DNA of 64,000 nucleotides from Burkholderia cenocepacia (GCF_900446215.1 NZ_UAQZ01000015.1:434001-498000); one strand, 5' to 3'. Counted from the stretch's first letter, positions 45,588 to 54,049 are shown. The notes: generated by a model not told the origin, from the sequence alone. Program-made: numbers and translations.

Positions 45588-45616
45588 AACCGGAGCGAAA
45601 GCTCCGGTTTTTTTTC
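45588..45616 (+). terminator. Intrinsic terminator after fpr
   Basis: AACCGGAGC-GAAA-GCTCCGGTT followed by a run of T: a 9-bp stem with a GNRA tetraloop and a textbook U-tract. It starts 29 bp after the fpr stop. Confidence 0.95.
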
Positions 45617-45768
45617 GTCCCTACTTGGCGAATTCGTAACAAACTGGGACCATTCCATCTCAAATAGTTACATTTGGATACGTCATCGCCCGGTGTTCGG
45701 GTGTCAGTGTTTTTCCTACAACAGGTTCATTCCGATTATTCACATTTACCCTTAAATGTCCGCCCGAC

Positions 45769-45798
45769 ATGACCTTTTCAGAAATTTTGAGATATTAT
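45769..45798 (+). promoter_or_regulatory. Candidate sigma-70 promoter before the two-component genes
   Basis: ATGACC (45769-45774), 18 bp, TATTAT (45793-45798). The flanks are AT-rich. It would start RNA near 45805, about 37 bp before the small ORF at 45842. Confidence 0.45.
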
Positions 45799-45841
45799 TC
45801 GCCGCGCGTGGTTGCCGTTCGGATGAGAGTGGAAGGGTCGG

Positions 45842-45991
45842 ATGCAAGTGTTACAAGACGTAACTTTTGTTACCTCGGCATGGAGCGATTCTCTGGCGGC
45901 GACCGTCATCGAAACGGCAGCCGGTGCACGCAACCAGCCGGTGTCTGAACCGCTTTCTGACAGCAGGGAGAGTCATGGATACGTCGCTTAA
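45842..45991 (+). CDS. Candidate small protein, 49 codons, overlapping the kinase gene
   Basis: ATG at 45842 is preceded by GGAAGGG with 4 bp spacing, a better ribosome-binding site than that of the kinase gene. The reading (MQVLQDVTFVTSAWSDSLAA at the start, ending in SHGYVA) is not Arg/Pro-rich as most false frames here are. It ends in TAA inside the kinase start (overlap 45975-45991), a layout for translational coupling. The family is unknown. It could be a leader peptide or a small regulator; conservation is untested, so it may also be chance. Confidence 0.35.
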   Translation: MQVLQDVTFVTSAWSDSLAATVIETAAGARNQPVSEPLSDSRESHGYVA

Positions 45992-46790
45992 CGCGCCCTC
46001 GGGCGCCCACGCCCCGTTCCCGTCGCGGCAGCGCATGCCCGGCTGCGCCGCGACTTCGCCCCTGGCCGACGTCGCATCGAAACGCGACGCGTCCGCCGCA
46101 CGGATCGCGGCACTTTCCGCCCAGTTGCTCGCCGCCGACGAAGCGGCCCGCCGCCATCTGGCCGGCGAGCTGCACGACGGGCTCGGCGCCGAATTGACCG
46201 CTGCCCGCTTCGCGCTCGCAAACGTTCAAACGTGGCTGCCGGCCGATGCGCCGGAAGGCTGCCTGCGCGCGCTGGCGCTGGCGCAGCAGGCGCTCGACGC
46301 CGCGACCGACGCGAATCGCCGGCTCATCGAGGAGCGCGACACGCCGGCGCTCGACGCGGGCGTGGTCGGCGCGCTGTCGTCGTGGATCGACACCCATGCG
46401 GCGCGCACCGGCCTGCGCACGAGCTTCGTGTGCGCGGCCGACGCGCGCCTTACGCAAATCGCCGGCGCCGGCGCGCTCGCGGTATTCCGCGTCGCGCAGG
46501 AAGCGCTGTCGAACGTCGCGAAACACGCCCGCGCGACGTCGGTCGACGTGCGGATCGTCACCGACGGCACGCACCTGTCGCTGAGTGTCACCGACGATGG
46601 GACCGGTTTCGCGCGCAATCGCCGCAGCGGCTACGGCCTCGCCGGCATGCGCGCGCGCTGCGAGGCGTTCGGCGGCAGCTTCGAGACGGCCACGCCGGCA
46701 ACCGGTCGCGGCACGCGCGTCACCGCGCGCTTCGCGTGGGATTCGCTGCTCGCGGTGCCCGTCGCGGCACGCCGCACGTCGCTTTCGTGA
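45975..46790 (+). CDS. Soluble sensor histidine kinase (HPK7/NarX-DegS type)
   Basis: A 271-aa cytoplasmic kinase. HisKA_3 dimerisation domain at about 55-125 with the phospho-acceptor His67 (HLAGELHDGLGAELTAARFAL). HATPase domain at 160-260 with SNVAKHARA (N box), TDDGTGF (G1) and GYGLAGMRARCE (G2). No transmembrane segment and no recognisable sensor domain, only a 45-residue Ala/Pro/Ser-rich head, so the signal must reach it another way. The start at 45975 follows GGGAG. It is followed 7 bp later by the response regulator, its presumed partner. Confidence 0.88.
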   Translation: MDTSLNAPSGAHAPFPSRQRMPGCAATSPLADVASKRDASAARIAALSAQLLAADEAARRHLAGELHDGLGAELTAARFALANVQTWLPADAPEGCLRALALAQQALDAATDANRRLIEERDTPALDAGVVGALSSWIDTHAARTGLRTSFVCAADARLTQIAGAGALAVFRVAQEALSNVAKHARATSVDVRIVTDGTHLSLSVTDDGTGFARNRRSGYGLAGMRARCEAFGGSFETATPATGRGTRVTARFAWDSLLAVPVAARRTSLS

Positions 46791-46797
46791 GGTCGCG

Positions 46798-47454
46798 ATG
46801 AGCCTGAACATCCTGCTCGTGGACGATCACGCGATCGTCCGGCAAGGGATCCGCCAGTTGCTGATCGACCGCGGCGTCGCGCGCGACGTGACCGAGGCCG
46901 AGAACGGCGGCGACGCGATGGCGGCCGTCGACAAGCAGGAATTCGACGTGATCCTGCTCGACATCTCGCTGCCCGACACGAACGGCATCGAGGTGCTCAA
47001 GCGCCTCAAGCGCAAGCTGACGCGCACGCCGGTCCTGATGTTCTCGATGTACCGCGAGGACCAGTACGCGGTGCGCGCGCTGAAGGCCGGCGCGGCCGGC
47101 TACCTGTCGAAGACGGTCAACGCCGCGCAGATGATCGGCGCGATCCAGCAGGTCGCGGCCGGCCGCAAGTACGTGAGCCCCGCGATGGCCGAGGCGCTCG
47201 CCGAATACGTGTCGTTCGAGAACGAACCGCTGCCGCACGAGAAGCTGTCCGATCGCGAATATCAGACGCTCTGCATGCTCGCATCCGGCAAGCGGCTCAC
47301 CGATATCGCGAACACGCTGTCGCTGTCGGTGAAGACGGTGAGCGTGTACCGGTCGCGGCTGCTCGAGAAGATGCGGCTGTCCAACAACGCGGAACTCACG
47401 TTCTACGTGATGAGCAACCGGCTCGTCGACATGGCGCCCACGGCCGGCGCCTGA
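46798..47454 (+). CDS. Response regulator, NarL/FixJ family
   Basis: A 218-aa protein. Receiver domain 1-120: acidic pocket D9/D10 (LLVDDHA), phospho-Asp D55 (VILLDISLPD), Thr/Ser and Lys (GYLSKTVN). LuxR-type DNA-binding domain at about 150-212: LSDREYQTLCMLASGKRLTDIANTLSLSVKTVSVYRSRLLEKM. It resembles UvrY/GacA in overall form. It shares a transcript with the kinase. Targets are unknown; the GTTAC repeats upstream may be its own site (inference). Confidence 0.92.
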   Translation: MSLNILLVDDHAIVRQGIRQLLIDRGVARDVTEAENGGDAMAAVDKQEFDVILLDISLPDTNGIEVLKRLKRKLTRTPVLMFSMYREDQYAVRALKAGAAGYLSKTVNAAQMIGAIQQVAAGRKYVSPAMAEALAEYVSFENEPLPHEKLSDREYQTLCMLASGKRLTDIANTLSLSVKTVSVYRSRLLEKMRLSNNAELTFYVMSNRLVDMAPTAGA

Positions 47455-47669
47455 GCCCCCCGGCCCATTCGAATTCGTCCGATCCCGCGACGCGGCGCAC
47501 GCCGCGCCGCGCCCAACCGCGCCCGCTCCGGGCGCAAGCGCTTGTTTTATCGGACGATTCCACGGCGCACCGCGGCGCCGCAGCGGGGCTTGCACGCCAA
47601 ATCAGCTAAAATTATGGGTTTTCACTCAGTCAACGCGCCGTGCCTGCGCGCGATGGCGATTCATCCGCA

Positions 47670-49076
47670 ATGTCTCTTTTCCGCAAGAAAAACGTCGATC
47701 GCATGATCGCCGGCGCGCAAGCCGCCGGGCTCAAGAAAGCGCTCGGCGCGATCGACCTCACCTTCCTCGGCATCGGCGCGATCATCGGCACCGGCATCTT
47801 CGTGCTGACCGGCACCGGCGCCGTCCAGGCCGGCCCCGCGCTGATGCTGTCCTTCGTGATCGCCGCGATCGCGTGCGGCCTCGCCGCGCTGTCGTACGCG
47901 GAGTTCGCGTCGACGATCCCCGTCGCCGGCTCGATCTACACGTATTCGTACGCGACGCTCGGCGAGCTGGTCGCGTGGATCATCGGCTGGGACCTGATGC
48001 TCGAGTACGGCCTCGCGTCGTCGGCCGTGTCGGTCGGCTGGTCGGGCTACCTGCAGTCGCTGCTGCAGGGCTTCGGGCTGTCGCTGCCGACCGTGCTGAC
48101 GGCCGCGCCCGGCGCGGTGCCGGGCGTCACCACGTGGTTCAACCTGCCCGCGTTCCTCGTGATGATCGTGATCACGACGCTGCTGTCGATCGGCATCCGC
48201 GAATCGACCCGCATCAACAACATCATGGTGTTCATCAAGGTGTCGGTCGTGCTGCTGGTGATCGCGGTCGGCCTGTTCCACGTGACGCCCGCGAACTGGA
48301 AGCCGTTCATGCCGCACGGCTGGAACGGCGTGTTCGGCGCGGCCGCCGTGATGTTCTTCGCGTTCATCGGCTTCGACGCGGTGTCGTCGGCGGCCGAGGA
48401 AGTGAAGAACCCGAAGCGCGATTTGCCGATCGGCATCATCGCGTCGCTCGCGGTGTGCGCGGTGCTGTACGTGACGGTCGCCGCGGTCGCGACCGGCATC
48501 GTGCCGTCGGCCCAGTACGCGAACATCTCGCACCCGATCTCGTACGCGCTGCAGGTCGCCGGCGAGAAGTGGGTCGCGGGCTTCATCGATCTCGGCGCGG
48601 TGCTCGGCATGCTCACCGTGATCCTCGTGATGAGCTACGGCCAGACGCGCGTGATCTTCGCGATGTCGCGCGACGGGCTGCTGCCGGCCGCGCTGTCGCG
48701 CGTGCATCCGCGCTATGCGACGCCGTTCCTGACCACCTGGCTGGTCGGCCTGTTCTTCGGGCTGATCGCCGCGCTCGTGCCGCTCAATGTGCTCGCCGAG
48801 CTGATCAACATCGGCACGCTCGCGGCGTTCTCGATGGTGTCGATCGCCGTGCTCGTGCTGCGTCGCACCCACCCCGAGCTGCCGCGCGCGTTCCGCTGCC
48901 CGGGCGTGCCGGTGGTGCCGATCCTCGCGGTCGCATCGTGCCTGTTCCTGATGCTGAACCTGCAGCCCGTCACGTGGGCCGCGTTCGGCATCTGGCTCGT
49001 GATCGGCCTGGTGATCTACGCGCTGTACTCGCGACACCACTCGAAGCTCGCGCACGGCCACCCCGACGCGCACTGA
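47670..49076 (+). CDS. APC-family amino acid permease (cationic amino acid transporter type)
   Basis: A 468-aa inner-membrane transporter with about 12 hydrophobic segments. The N-terminal LGIGAIIGTGIFVLTG is the APC substrate loop of TM1; AAVMFFAFIGFDAVSSAAEEVKNPKRDLP is the TM6 region and marks the CAT subgroup (YfnA-like). Specificity is not readable. ATG at 47670 (MSLFRKKNVDRMI) is preferred to GTG at 47640. It is a single gene; a 215-bp GC-rich gap separates it from the response regulator. Confidence 0.9.
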   Translation: MSLFRKKNVDRMIAGAQAAGLKKALGAIDLTFLGIGAIIGTGIFVLTGTGAVQAGPALMLSFVIAAIACGLAALSYAEFASTIPVAGSIYTYSYATLGELVAWIIGWDLMLEYGLASSAVSVGWSGYLQSLLQGFGLSLPTVLTAAPGAVPGVTTWFNLPAFLVMIVITTLLSIGIRESTRINNIMVFIKVSVVLLVIAVGLFHVTPANWKPFMPHGWNGVFGAAAVMFFAFIGFDAVSSAAEEVKNPKRDLPIGIIASLAVCAVLYVTVAAVATGIVPSAQYANISHPISYALQVAGEKWVAGFIDLGAVLGMLTVILVMSYGQTRVIFAMSRDGLLPAALSRVHPRYATPFLTTWLVGLFFGLIAALVPLNVLAELINIGTLAAFSMVSIAVLVLRRTHPELPRAFRCPGVPVVPILAVASCLFLMLNLQPVTWAAFGIWLVIGLVIYALYSRHHSKLAHGHPDAH

Positions 49077-49327
49077 GCGCCGTCATCGCGCGCCGCCGCG
49101 GCGCGCGATGACGAACCCCACGCGGAGCCGCCCCGGCTCCGCACGCCCCTCTCCCGAACCCTCGGCCGCCGCGCGATCAGTGTCCGATCGTCGCGATCTC
49201 TTGCCCGATCGTCCGGATTTGCCCGCCCCCGCCGCCGCGCCGCCTGCACGCGCGCGCCGGGCGGTTCATAATCCGGCCATCGAATGACGGCGCCGCGCGG
49301 CGGGCCGTCCGGCAACAGGAAAAAACG

Positions 49328-50353
49328 ATGGAAAGCGTCGATCTCGATGTACTGAAATCCAGCGCGCGCTGGCTCGAAGAAGGGCGCCGCGTGCTGCTCG
49401 TGACGGTCGTGAAGACGTGGGGCTCGTCGCCGCGCCCCGAAGGCGCGATGCTCGCGGTGCGCGAGGACGGCCTGGTGGTCGGCTCCGTGTCCGGCGGATG
49501 CATCGAGGACGACCTGATCGCCCGCGTGCATGCGAGCGGCATCGCGGCCGATGCGCGCCCGGAAGCGCTCAAGTACGGCGTGACCGCCGAGGAAGCGCAC
49601 CGCTTCGGGTTGCCTTGCGGCGGCACGATCCAGCTGGTGCTCGAACCGCTCACGCGCGACAGCGGGATCGCCGCACTGTGCGCGGAAGTCGAGGCCGGCC
49701 GCCTCGTCACGCGCACGATGACGCTCGCGACCGGCCGCGCGTCGCTGTCGCCCGCGCAGGCGACCGACGGGCTCGCGTTCGACGGCGAACGCCTCGTGAC
49801 GATCCACGGGCCGCGCTACCGGATGCTCGTGATCGGCGCCGGCCAGTTGTCGCGCTATCTGTGCCAGATCGCGGTCGGGCTCGACTACCAGGTGACGGTC
49901 TGCGATCCGCGCGACGAATACACGGATGCGTGGGACGTGCCGGGCACGCGCGTCGTGCACACGATGCCCGACGATACGGTGCTCGACATGAAGCTCGATG
50001 CGCGTTCGGCGGTGATCGCGCTCACGCACGACCCGAAGCTCGACGATCTCGCGCTGATGGAGGCGCTGAAGACGCCCGCGTTCTACGTGGGCGCGCTCGG
50101 CTCGCGGCGCAACAACGCGGCGCGGCGCGAGCGCCTGCGCGAATTCGATCTGAACGAAGTGGAACTGGCTCGGCTGCACGGGCCGGCCGGCATCTACATC
50201 GGCAGCCGGACGCCGCCGGAAATCGCGATCTCGATCCTCGCCGAGATCACCGCCGCGAAGAACAACGTGTCGCTGCCGACGATCCTGCAGGTCGAAGGCG
50301 CGAAGGCCGCGCGCGAAATCGCGGCGAACAGCGGCGCGGCCTGCGGCCTCTGA
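49328..50353 (+). CDS. XdhC/CoxI-family protein
   Basis: A 341-aa protein. N-terminal XdhC_CoxI domain (VVKTWGSSPRPEGAMLAVREDGLVVGSVSGGCIEDDLI) and C-terminal NAD-binding XdhC_C domain (MLVIGAGQLSRYLCQIAVGLDYQVTVCDPRDEY). Family members insert or sulfurate the molybdenum cofactor of xanthine or CO dehydrogenases. No xdhA/B or coxL lies nearby, so this is an orphan serving a molybdoenzyme encoded elsewhere, or a different enzyme. The Cys of PCGGTIQLVLE is conserved in the family. Confidence 0.88.
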   Translation: MESVDLDVLKSSARWLEEGRRVLLVTVVKTWGSSPRPEGAMLAVREDGLVVGSVSGGCIEDDLIARVHASGIAADARPEALKYGVTAEEAHRFGLPCGGTIQLVLEPLTRDSGIAALCAEVEAGRLVTRTMTLATGRASLSPAQATDGLAFDGERLVTIHGPRYRMLVIGAGQLSRYLCQIAVGLDYQVTVCDPRDEYTDAWDVPGTRVVHTMPDDTVLDMKLDARSAVIALTHDPKLDDLALMEALKTPAFYVGALGSRRNNAARRERLREFDLNEVELARLHGPAGIYIGSRTPPEIAISILAEITAAKNNVSLPTILQVEGAKAAREIAANSGAACGL

Positions 50354-50410
50354 CCCGCGGCGGCGGCGGGCGATCACGCCCGCCGGCCGCTACCCCGGCG
50401 CGAATCGCGC

Positions 50411-51145
50411 TCAGGTCAGGCCGGCGGCCAGCGCCGCGGCAACCGAACCGACTACCAGCACGACGCCGACCGTGCGGCGCTTGTTCAGCTCGGTCCACAG
50501 CAGCACGCCGGTCAGCGACAGCAGGATCAGCGAGCCCGCGATCGTATCCATCAGCAGCACCCAGCCCAGATTCATCCCGACACCGCGATGCAGGTTGTTC
50601 AGCGTCGTCAGGAACGTGTTGCCGGTGCGCTTCACCGACACGTAGCCGTTGCCGACCCAATACTCGGCCTGCAGGTTCTGGTGCGGCCCGAACACGCCGA
50701 ATTGCCAGTGCTCGGGCTGCATCACGCGCTTGTCGCCCCATGCGACGGCCTGCGCGGGCTCCTTGCGCATGCGGCCCGGCTTGCCGTCGAACTGCAGCTC
50801 CTGCTGCAGCCACTTCGTCATCGCGGCGGGCGTCTTCGGCACCGGATCGGGCAGCGCGATCTGCATCTCCTCGACCTGCGGCTCACCGGTCGAAATCTTC
50901 AGCGGCGGCGCGCGATGGTTCAGCAGCACGCCGGTCACGCCGAACAGCAGCCCGAGCACCGCGCCCCACAGCCCGACCCAGCCGTGCACCTTGCGCAGCC
51001 ACTTGATGAAGGTCGCACGGCGCGAGCGCTGGCGGCGCGCGGCCAGTTCGTCGTCGCTCAGCGGACGGCCCGCCGGGTGCAGCACGGTGACGCCGGCGCG
51101 CGGCATGCCCGTCTTGGGCGGGTCGATCGTTTCGGGCGCGTTCAC
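50411..51145 (-). CDS. PepSY-associated transmembrane protein
   Basis: A 244-aa membrane protein with four hydrophobic regions. KWLRKVHGWVGLWGAVLGLLFGVTGVLLNHR is the PepSY_TM signature with a His, and a periplasmic part with IALPDPVPKTP and FNxLHRG-type NNLHRGVGMNLGWVLLMDTIAGSLILLSLTGVLLW follows. Members include reductases and iron-siderophore-associated proteins. A Fur-box-like site 67 bp upstream suggests an iron-limitation role. Confidence 0.85.
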   Translation of the reverse strand: MNAPETIDPPKTGMPRAGVTVLHPAGRPLSDDELAARRQRSRRATFIKWLRKVHGWVGLWGAVLGLLFGVTGVLLNHRAPPLKISTGEPQVEEMQIALPDPVPKTPAAMTKWLQQELQFDGKPGRMRKEPAQAVAWGDKRVMQPEHWQFGVFGPHQNLQAEYWVGNGYVSVKRTGNTFLTTLNNLHRGVGMNLGWVLLMDTIAGSLILLSLTGVLLWTELNKRRTVGVVLVVGSVAAALAAGLT

Positions 51146-51211
51146 GCGAAAGTATCCATTCGTTCAAAACGACAGGCGGCGCGCAGGGAGTGCGCGCCGC
51201 CCGGGCAGCAT

Positions 51212-51230
51212 GAAAATGAGAATGGATATC
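51212..51230 (-). promoter_or_regulatory. Fur-box-like site before the PepSY gene
   Basis: The 19-mer GAAAATGAGAATGGATATC agrees with the Fur consensus GATAATGATAATCATTATC at 14 of 19 positions. It lies 67 bp before the ATG at 51145, in an AT-rich patch within GC-rich DNA. Confidence 0.6.
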
Positions 51231-51414
51231 ATTACATAAATCGACCGCCGGCTCAATCCATACGCATACGAAGCGACAAGGCCGGGGCGCGCGCGAACGA
51301 GAAGGAAGGGCGTGCGTTGCCTTGCGATGACGATCGATCAATGGCAGATACCGACAGAATGATCCCGCAAGCATCGGACAGCATTTCGTAATAAGCCGCC
51401 CGTCGGCGGGCCGT

Positions 51415-51732
51415 TCAGCGCAACGGCGGCAGCGGGAAACGCGGCGCGGCGTCGTCCGGCGCGGGTTCGGCGCGATCGAGCGCGTACAGCCACGCGAGCA
51501 GGTCAGCGACCGCCTGATAAAGCTGCGGCGGAATCCGGTCGTCGAGATCGACCTGCATCAGCAGCGACACCATCTCCGGCGCCGTATGCACGTACAGCCC
51601 CGCATCGTGCGCGCGCGCGACGATCATCTCGGCGAGCACGCCGTAGCCCTTCGCGACCACGCGCGGCGCCGCATCGCCGCCTTTCGGGTCGTAGACGAGC
51701 GCGGCCGCACGCTTGCGGGACGTCGCGCTCAT
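51415..51732 (-). CDS. FlhB C-terminal-domain homologue (FlhX-like)
   Basis: A 105-aa soluble protein matching only the cytoplasmic FlhB_CC part: AALVYDPKGGDAAPRVVAKGYGVLAEMIVARAHDAGLYVHTAPEMVSLLMQVDLDDRIPPQLYQAVADLLAWLY. It begins about where autocleavage of FlhB ends, after NPTH, so it mimics the cleaved fragment without the motif and membrane domain. FlhX proteins can partly replace FlhB-CC in some species. Its ATG overlaps the stop of the FliK-like gene (ATGA), so it is coupled to it. It may tune export-substrate switching (inference). Confidence 0.85.
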   Translation of the reverse strand: MSATSRKRAAALVYDPKGGDAAPRVVAKGYGVLAEMIVARAHDAGLYVHTAPEMVSLLMQVDLDDRIPPQLYQAVADLLAWLYALDRAEPAPDDAAPRFPLPPLR

Positions 51733-53081
51733 GGCAGCGCCTCGTCATCGTCGCCCGGCACCCGCACGTCGGCGCCGCCGGCCGCGCCGCGCGCATACGC
51801 GGCGGCGGCGGCCTGCGCGGCGAACAGGTCGAAGCCGTCCGGCCCGTCGTCGACCGCACGGATCGACAGCCCGCCCACCTTGAGCCCCGAGCCTTCGAGC
51901 CGCTGCCGCAGCGCGGCTTCGTTACGCGTGAGACGGTCGGCGCCCGTCTGGTTCGCGCGCAGCCGCGCGACGAGCTGCGCGCCGTTCAGCACCAGCTCGG
52001 CATCGACCGTGCCGAGCGACGGCAGCGTCAGCGTCAGGCGCGTGCGCCACGCGATGCCGTCGCCCGCGTCGTCGTCCCCGCCGCCGCGCGGCGCACGGTG
52101 GCCGCGCTCGCCGGGTTCGATCGTCCAGTCGAGCCGCGCGCCGGGCCACGCCTCGCCGGTCCAGCGAAACTGGTCGGTCGCGAGCGCGTCGAGCTGTTGC
52201 CGAACGAGCGGCACGGCGGCCGGATGCACGGTTGCGAGCGGCGGCTGCGGATCGGACGACGCGGCGGCCAGCTCGGCACGCGCGGGCGTCCAGCGCGCAT
52301 CGGCGTGCGCAGCCAGCGGATCGGCCGGGTCGGACGGCAGCGACGCGCCCTGCCGGGCCGCCGCAAGTGCGGGCTGCGCGGGCTCGCGCGCGGGTGCGCC
52401 GCCCTGCGCCGGCGGTTGCGCGCTTGCCCGCGCGGCGGCCGGCAGCAGCGGGCGCTGCGCGAGCAGTTCATCGAGCACGTCGGGCGATGCGTGCGGGACG
52501 GCTTCCGGGTCGACCGGCGCGAGCGCGGTCGCGAGGCGTGCCTGCGGCTCCCGCATCAGCGCCGCGAGCGGACGCTGGCCGGCCAGCCACTGTGCGAGAT
52601 GGGATTCGTAGAACAGGCCGCTTTCGCTCACGGCCTGCGCGAGCGCCGCCCGCAGCGCCGCGACCGGCGGCGGCGCGAGCGCATCGCGCGCGGCCGCGGC
52701 GGACGACGCTTGAGCCGAAGCCGGCGTGGCAGGCGCGGCGGGACCGGACGCCGCCGGCGCACGCGCCGGCACGGGCGTATCGCTGAGCAGCACGGCGGGA
52801 TCGGCCAGCAGCGGCAGCCGGCCGACGATCGCCGGTGTCGCATCGCCGCCCGAGCGCGAGATCGCGTCGAGCACGCGTCCGACCTCGGACAGCGCGGTCT
52901 GCGTGGAAGCCGGCGGCGCGGCGGGCGGGCTGCCGGCCGGCGGCGCGGACGATGCGCCGGCGCCCGGCGTGCCGACCTGCGCGGTGGCGCCGCCGCCGGC
53001 GGGCGCCGAAACGGTGCCGGTCAGCAGGCTGTCGAGGCGGCTCGCCAGCAGCGCGGCCGCAACGGAGTCGATACCGGTCAT
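51729..53081 (-). CDS. Second FliK-like hook-length-control protein
   Basis: A 450-aa protein. Residues 1-290 are low-complexity, rich in Ala, Pro, Gly and Gln (the ruler-like region). The C-terminal domain (about 340-430) contains RLTLTLPSLGTVDAELVLNGAQLVARLRANQTGADRLTRNEAALRQRLEGSGLKVGGLSI, which fits the FliK C-terminal domain. The canonical FliK of the fliF-K operon is at 60268-61626, so this is a divergent paralogue. It is followed by and coupled to the FlhX-like gene, forming a ruler/switch pair. It lies 132 bp after fliT and is probably read with fliST. Confidence 0.75.
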   Translation of the reverse strand: MTGIDSVAAALLASRLDSLLTGTVSAPAGGGATAQVGTPGAGASSAPPAGSPPAAPPASTQTALSEVGRVLDAISRSGGDATPAIVGRLPLLADPAVLLSDTPVPARAPAASGPAAPATPASAQASSAAAARDALAPPPVAALRAALAQAVSESGLFYESHLAQWLAGQRPLAALMREPQARLATALAPVDPEAVPHASPDVLDELLAQRPLLPAAARASAQPPAQGGAPAREPAQPALAAARQGASLPSDPADPLAAHADARWTPARAELAAASSDPQPPLATVHPAAVPLVRQQLDALATDQFRWTGEAWPGARLDWTIEPGERGHRAPRGGGDDDAGDGIAWRTRLTLTLPSLGTVDAELVLNGAQLVARLRANQTGADRLTRNEAALRQRLEGSGLKVGGLSIRAVDDGPDGFDLFAAQAAAAAYARGAAGGADVRVPGDDDEALP

Positions 53082-53213
53082 GATCGGAGCCTGCTTATAT
53101 CAGCCACATCGTTGCGAATCCGGGCGCGGCACGCAGGTGCCGCTGCGGGAACAGCGCGCGCCGCGTGCGGCACCGGACCCGGACGCTTCGCGCCCGTCCC
53201 CCGGAACCCGGCC

Positions 53214-53546
53214 CTACCCGCGCGCGCGGTAGAGATCGGTCAATACCTGGGTCGAGCGCCGCGCCTCGAACAGCGCGGACAGCCGCGCGACGTCCGGGCT
53301 CGCGAGATCGCGGATCGCGGCGTCGTCGGCCAGGATGCGGCGGATCAGGTCGAGCTTGCGGCCGAGATCCGATTCGTCGAGCGCGACGCCCGGATCGGCC
53401 TCCTTCAACCCGTCGACAAGCTGCATGAATTCGGCCTGCAACCCCGGCAACGCGCTCCAGTCGGCGCCGCGCGCGGCGCACAGCATCCGGCCCGACACGG
53501 CGGCGAGCGCCTCGTAACGCGCGAAGTATTCGGCCTTGTGATTCAT
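53214..53546 (-). CDS. fliT: Flagellar export chaperone FliT
   Basis: A 110-aa all-helical protein that escorts the FliD cap and, in enterobacteria, controls FlhDC. MNHKAEYFARYEALAAVSGRMLCAARGADWSALPGLQAEFMQLVDGL matches the weakly conserved FliT start. Its ATG overlaps the fliS stop (ATGA). Family recognition relies partly on this position. Confidence 0.82.
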   Translation of the reverse strand: MNHKAEYFARYEALAAVSGRMLCAARGADWSALPGLQAEFMQLVDGLKEADPGVALDESDLGRKLDLIRRILADDAAIRDLASPDVARLSALFEARRSTQVLTDLYRARG

Positions 53547-53977
53547 CGTGATGCTTCCGCTACCTGTTGCGCGGCCATCCGCGCGACTTCCGGGGCGATG
53601 CCCGTCCATGCTTCCTCGAGCGTCGCGAGCAAGCCGTCGACCTCGACCAGCATCGCGTCGCTCGCCTGCGCGTTCGCTTCCAGCAGGCGCCGGCCGATAT
53701 ACGCGTACAGCGCATTGAGCCGGTCGGCGATCTCGCCGCCCGCGTCGCGGTTCAGCGACGCCTGCAGGCCGCTCTCGACGATCCGGATCGCCTTGCCGAT
53801 CGCCTCGCCGCGCCCGGCCACGTTGTCCTGCTGCAGATGCATGCGCGCCAGCGCGATCGCCTGCCGCGCGCCCTGGTACAGCATCGCGATCAGCCGGTGC
53901 GGGGAGGCGCCCATCACCCCGGTCTCGACGCCGACACGCGCGTACGCACTGGCTCCAGCGTGTCCTGGGGAAAACAT
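53543..53977 (-). CDS. fliS: Flagellin export chaperone FliS
   Basis: A 144-aa protein. AYARVGVETGVMGASPHRLIAMLYQGARQAIALARMHLQQDN is the FliS signature (S-P-H-x-L-I-x-x-L-Y/F-x-G), and YAYIGRRLLEAN follows. It caps flagellin C-termini before export. A nearly perfect sigma-28 promoter lies 73 bp upstream, so it is a late flagellar gene. fliD is not in the window. Confidence 0.95.
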   Translation of the reverse strand: MFSPGHAGASAYARVGVETGVMGASPHRLIAMLYQGARQAIALARMHLQQDNVAGRGEAIGKAIRIVESGLQASLNRDAGGEIADRLNALYAYIGRRLLEANAQASDAMLVEVDGLLATLEEAWTGIAPEVARMAAQQVAEASR

Positions 53978-54049
53978 GCGCTTCTCCTTGTTATTGCCTG
54001 CTATACGGGAGCCGCCGCCGTGCGTTGCACGGCGCGGCCTTCACCGGAG

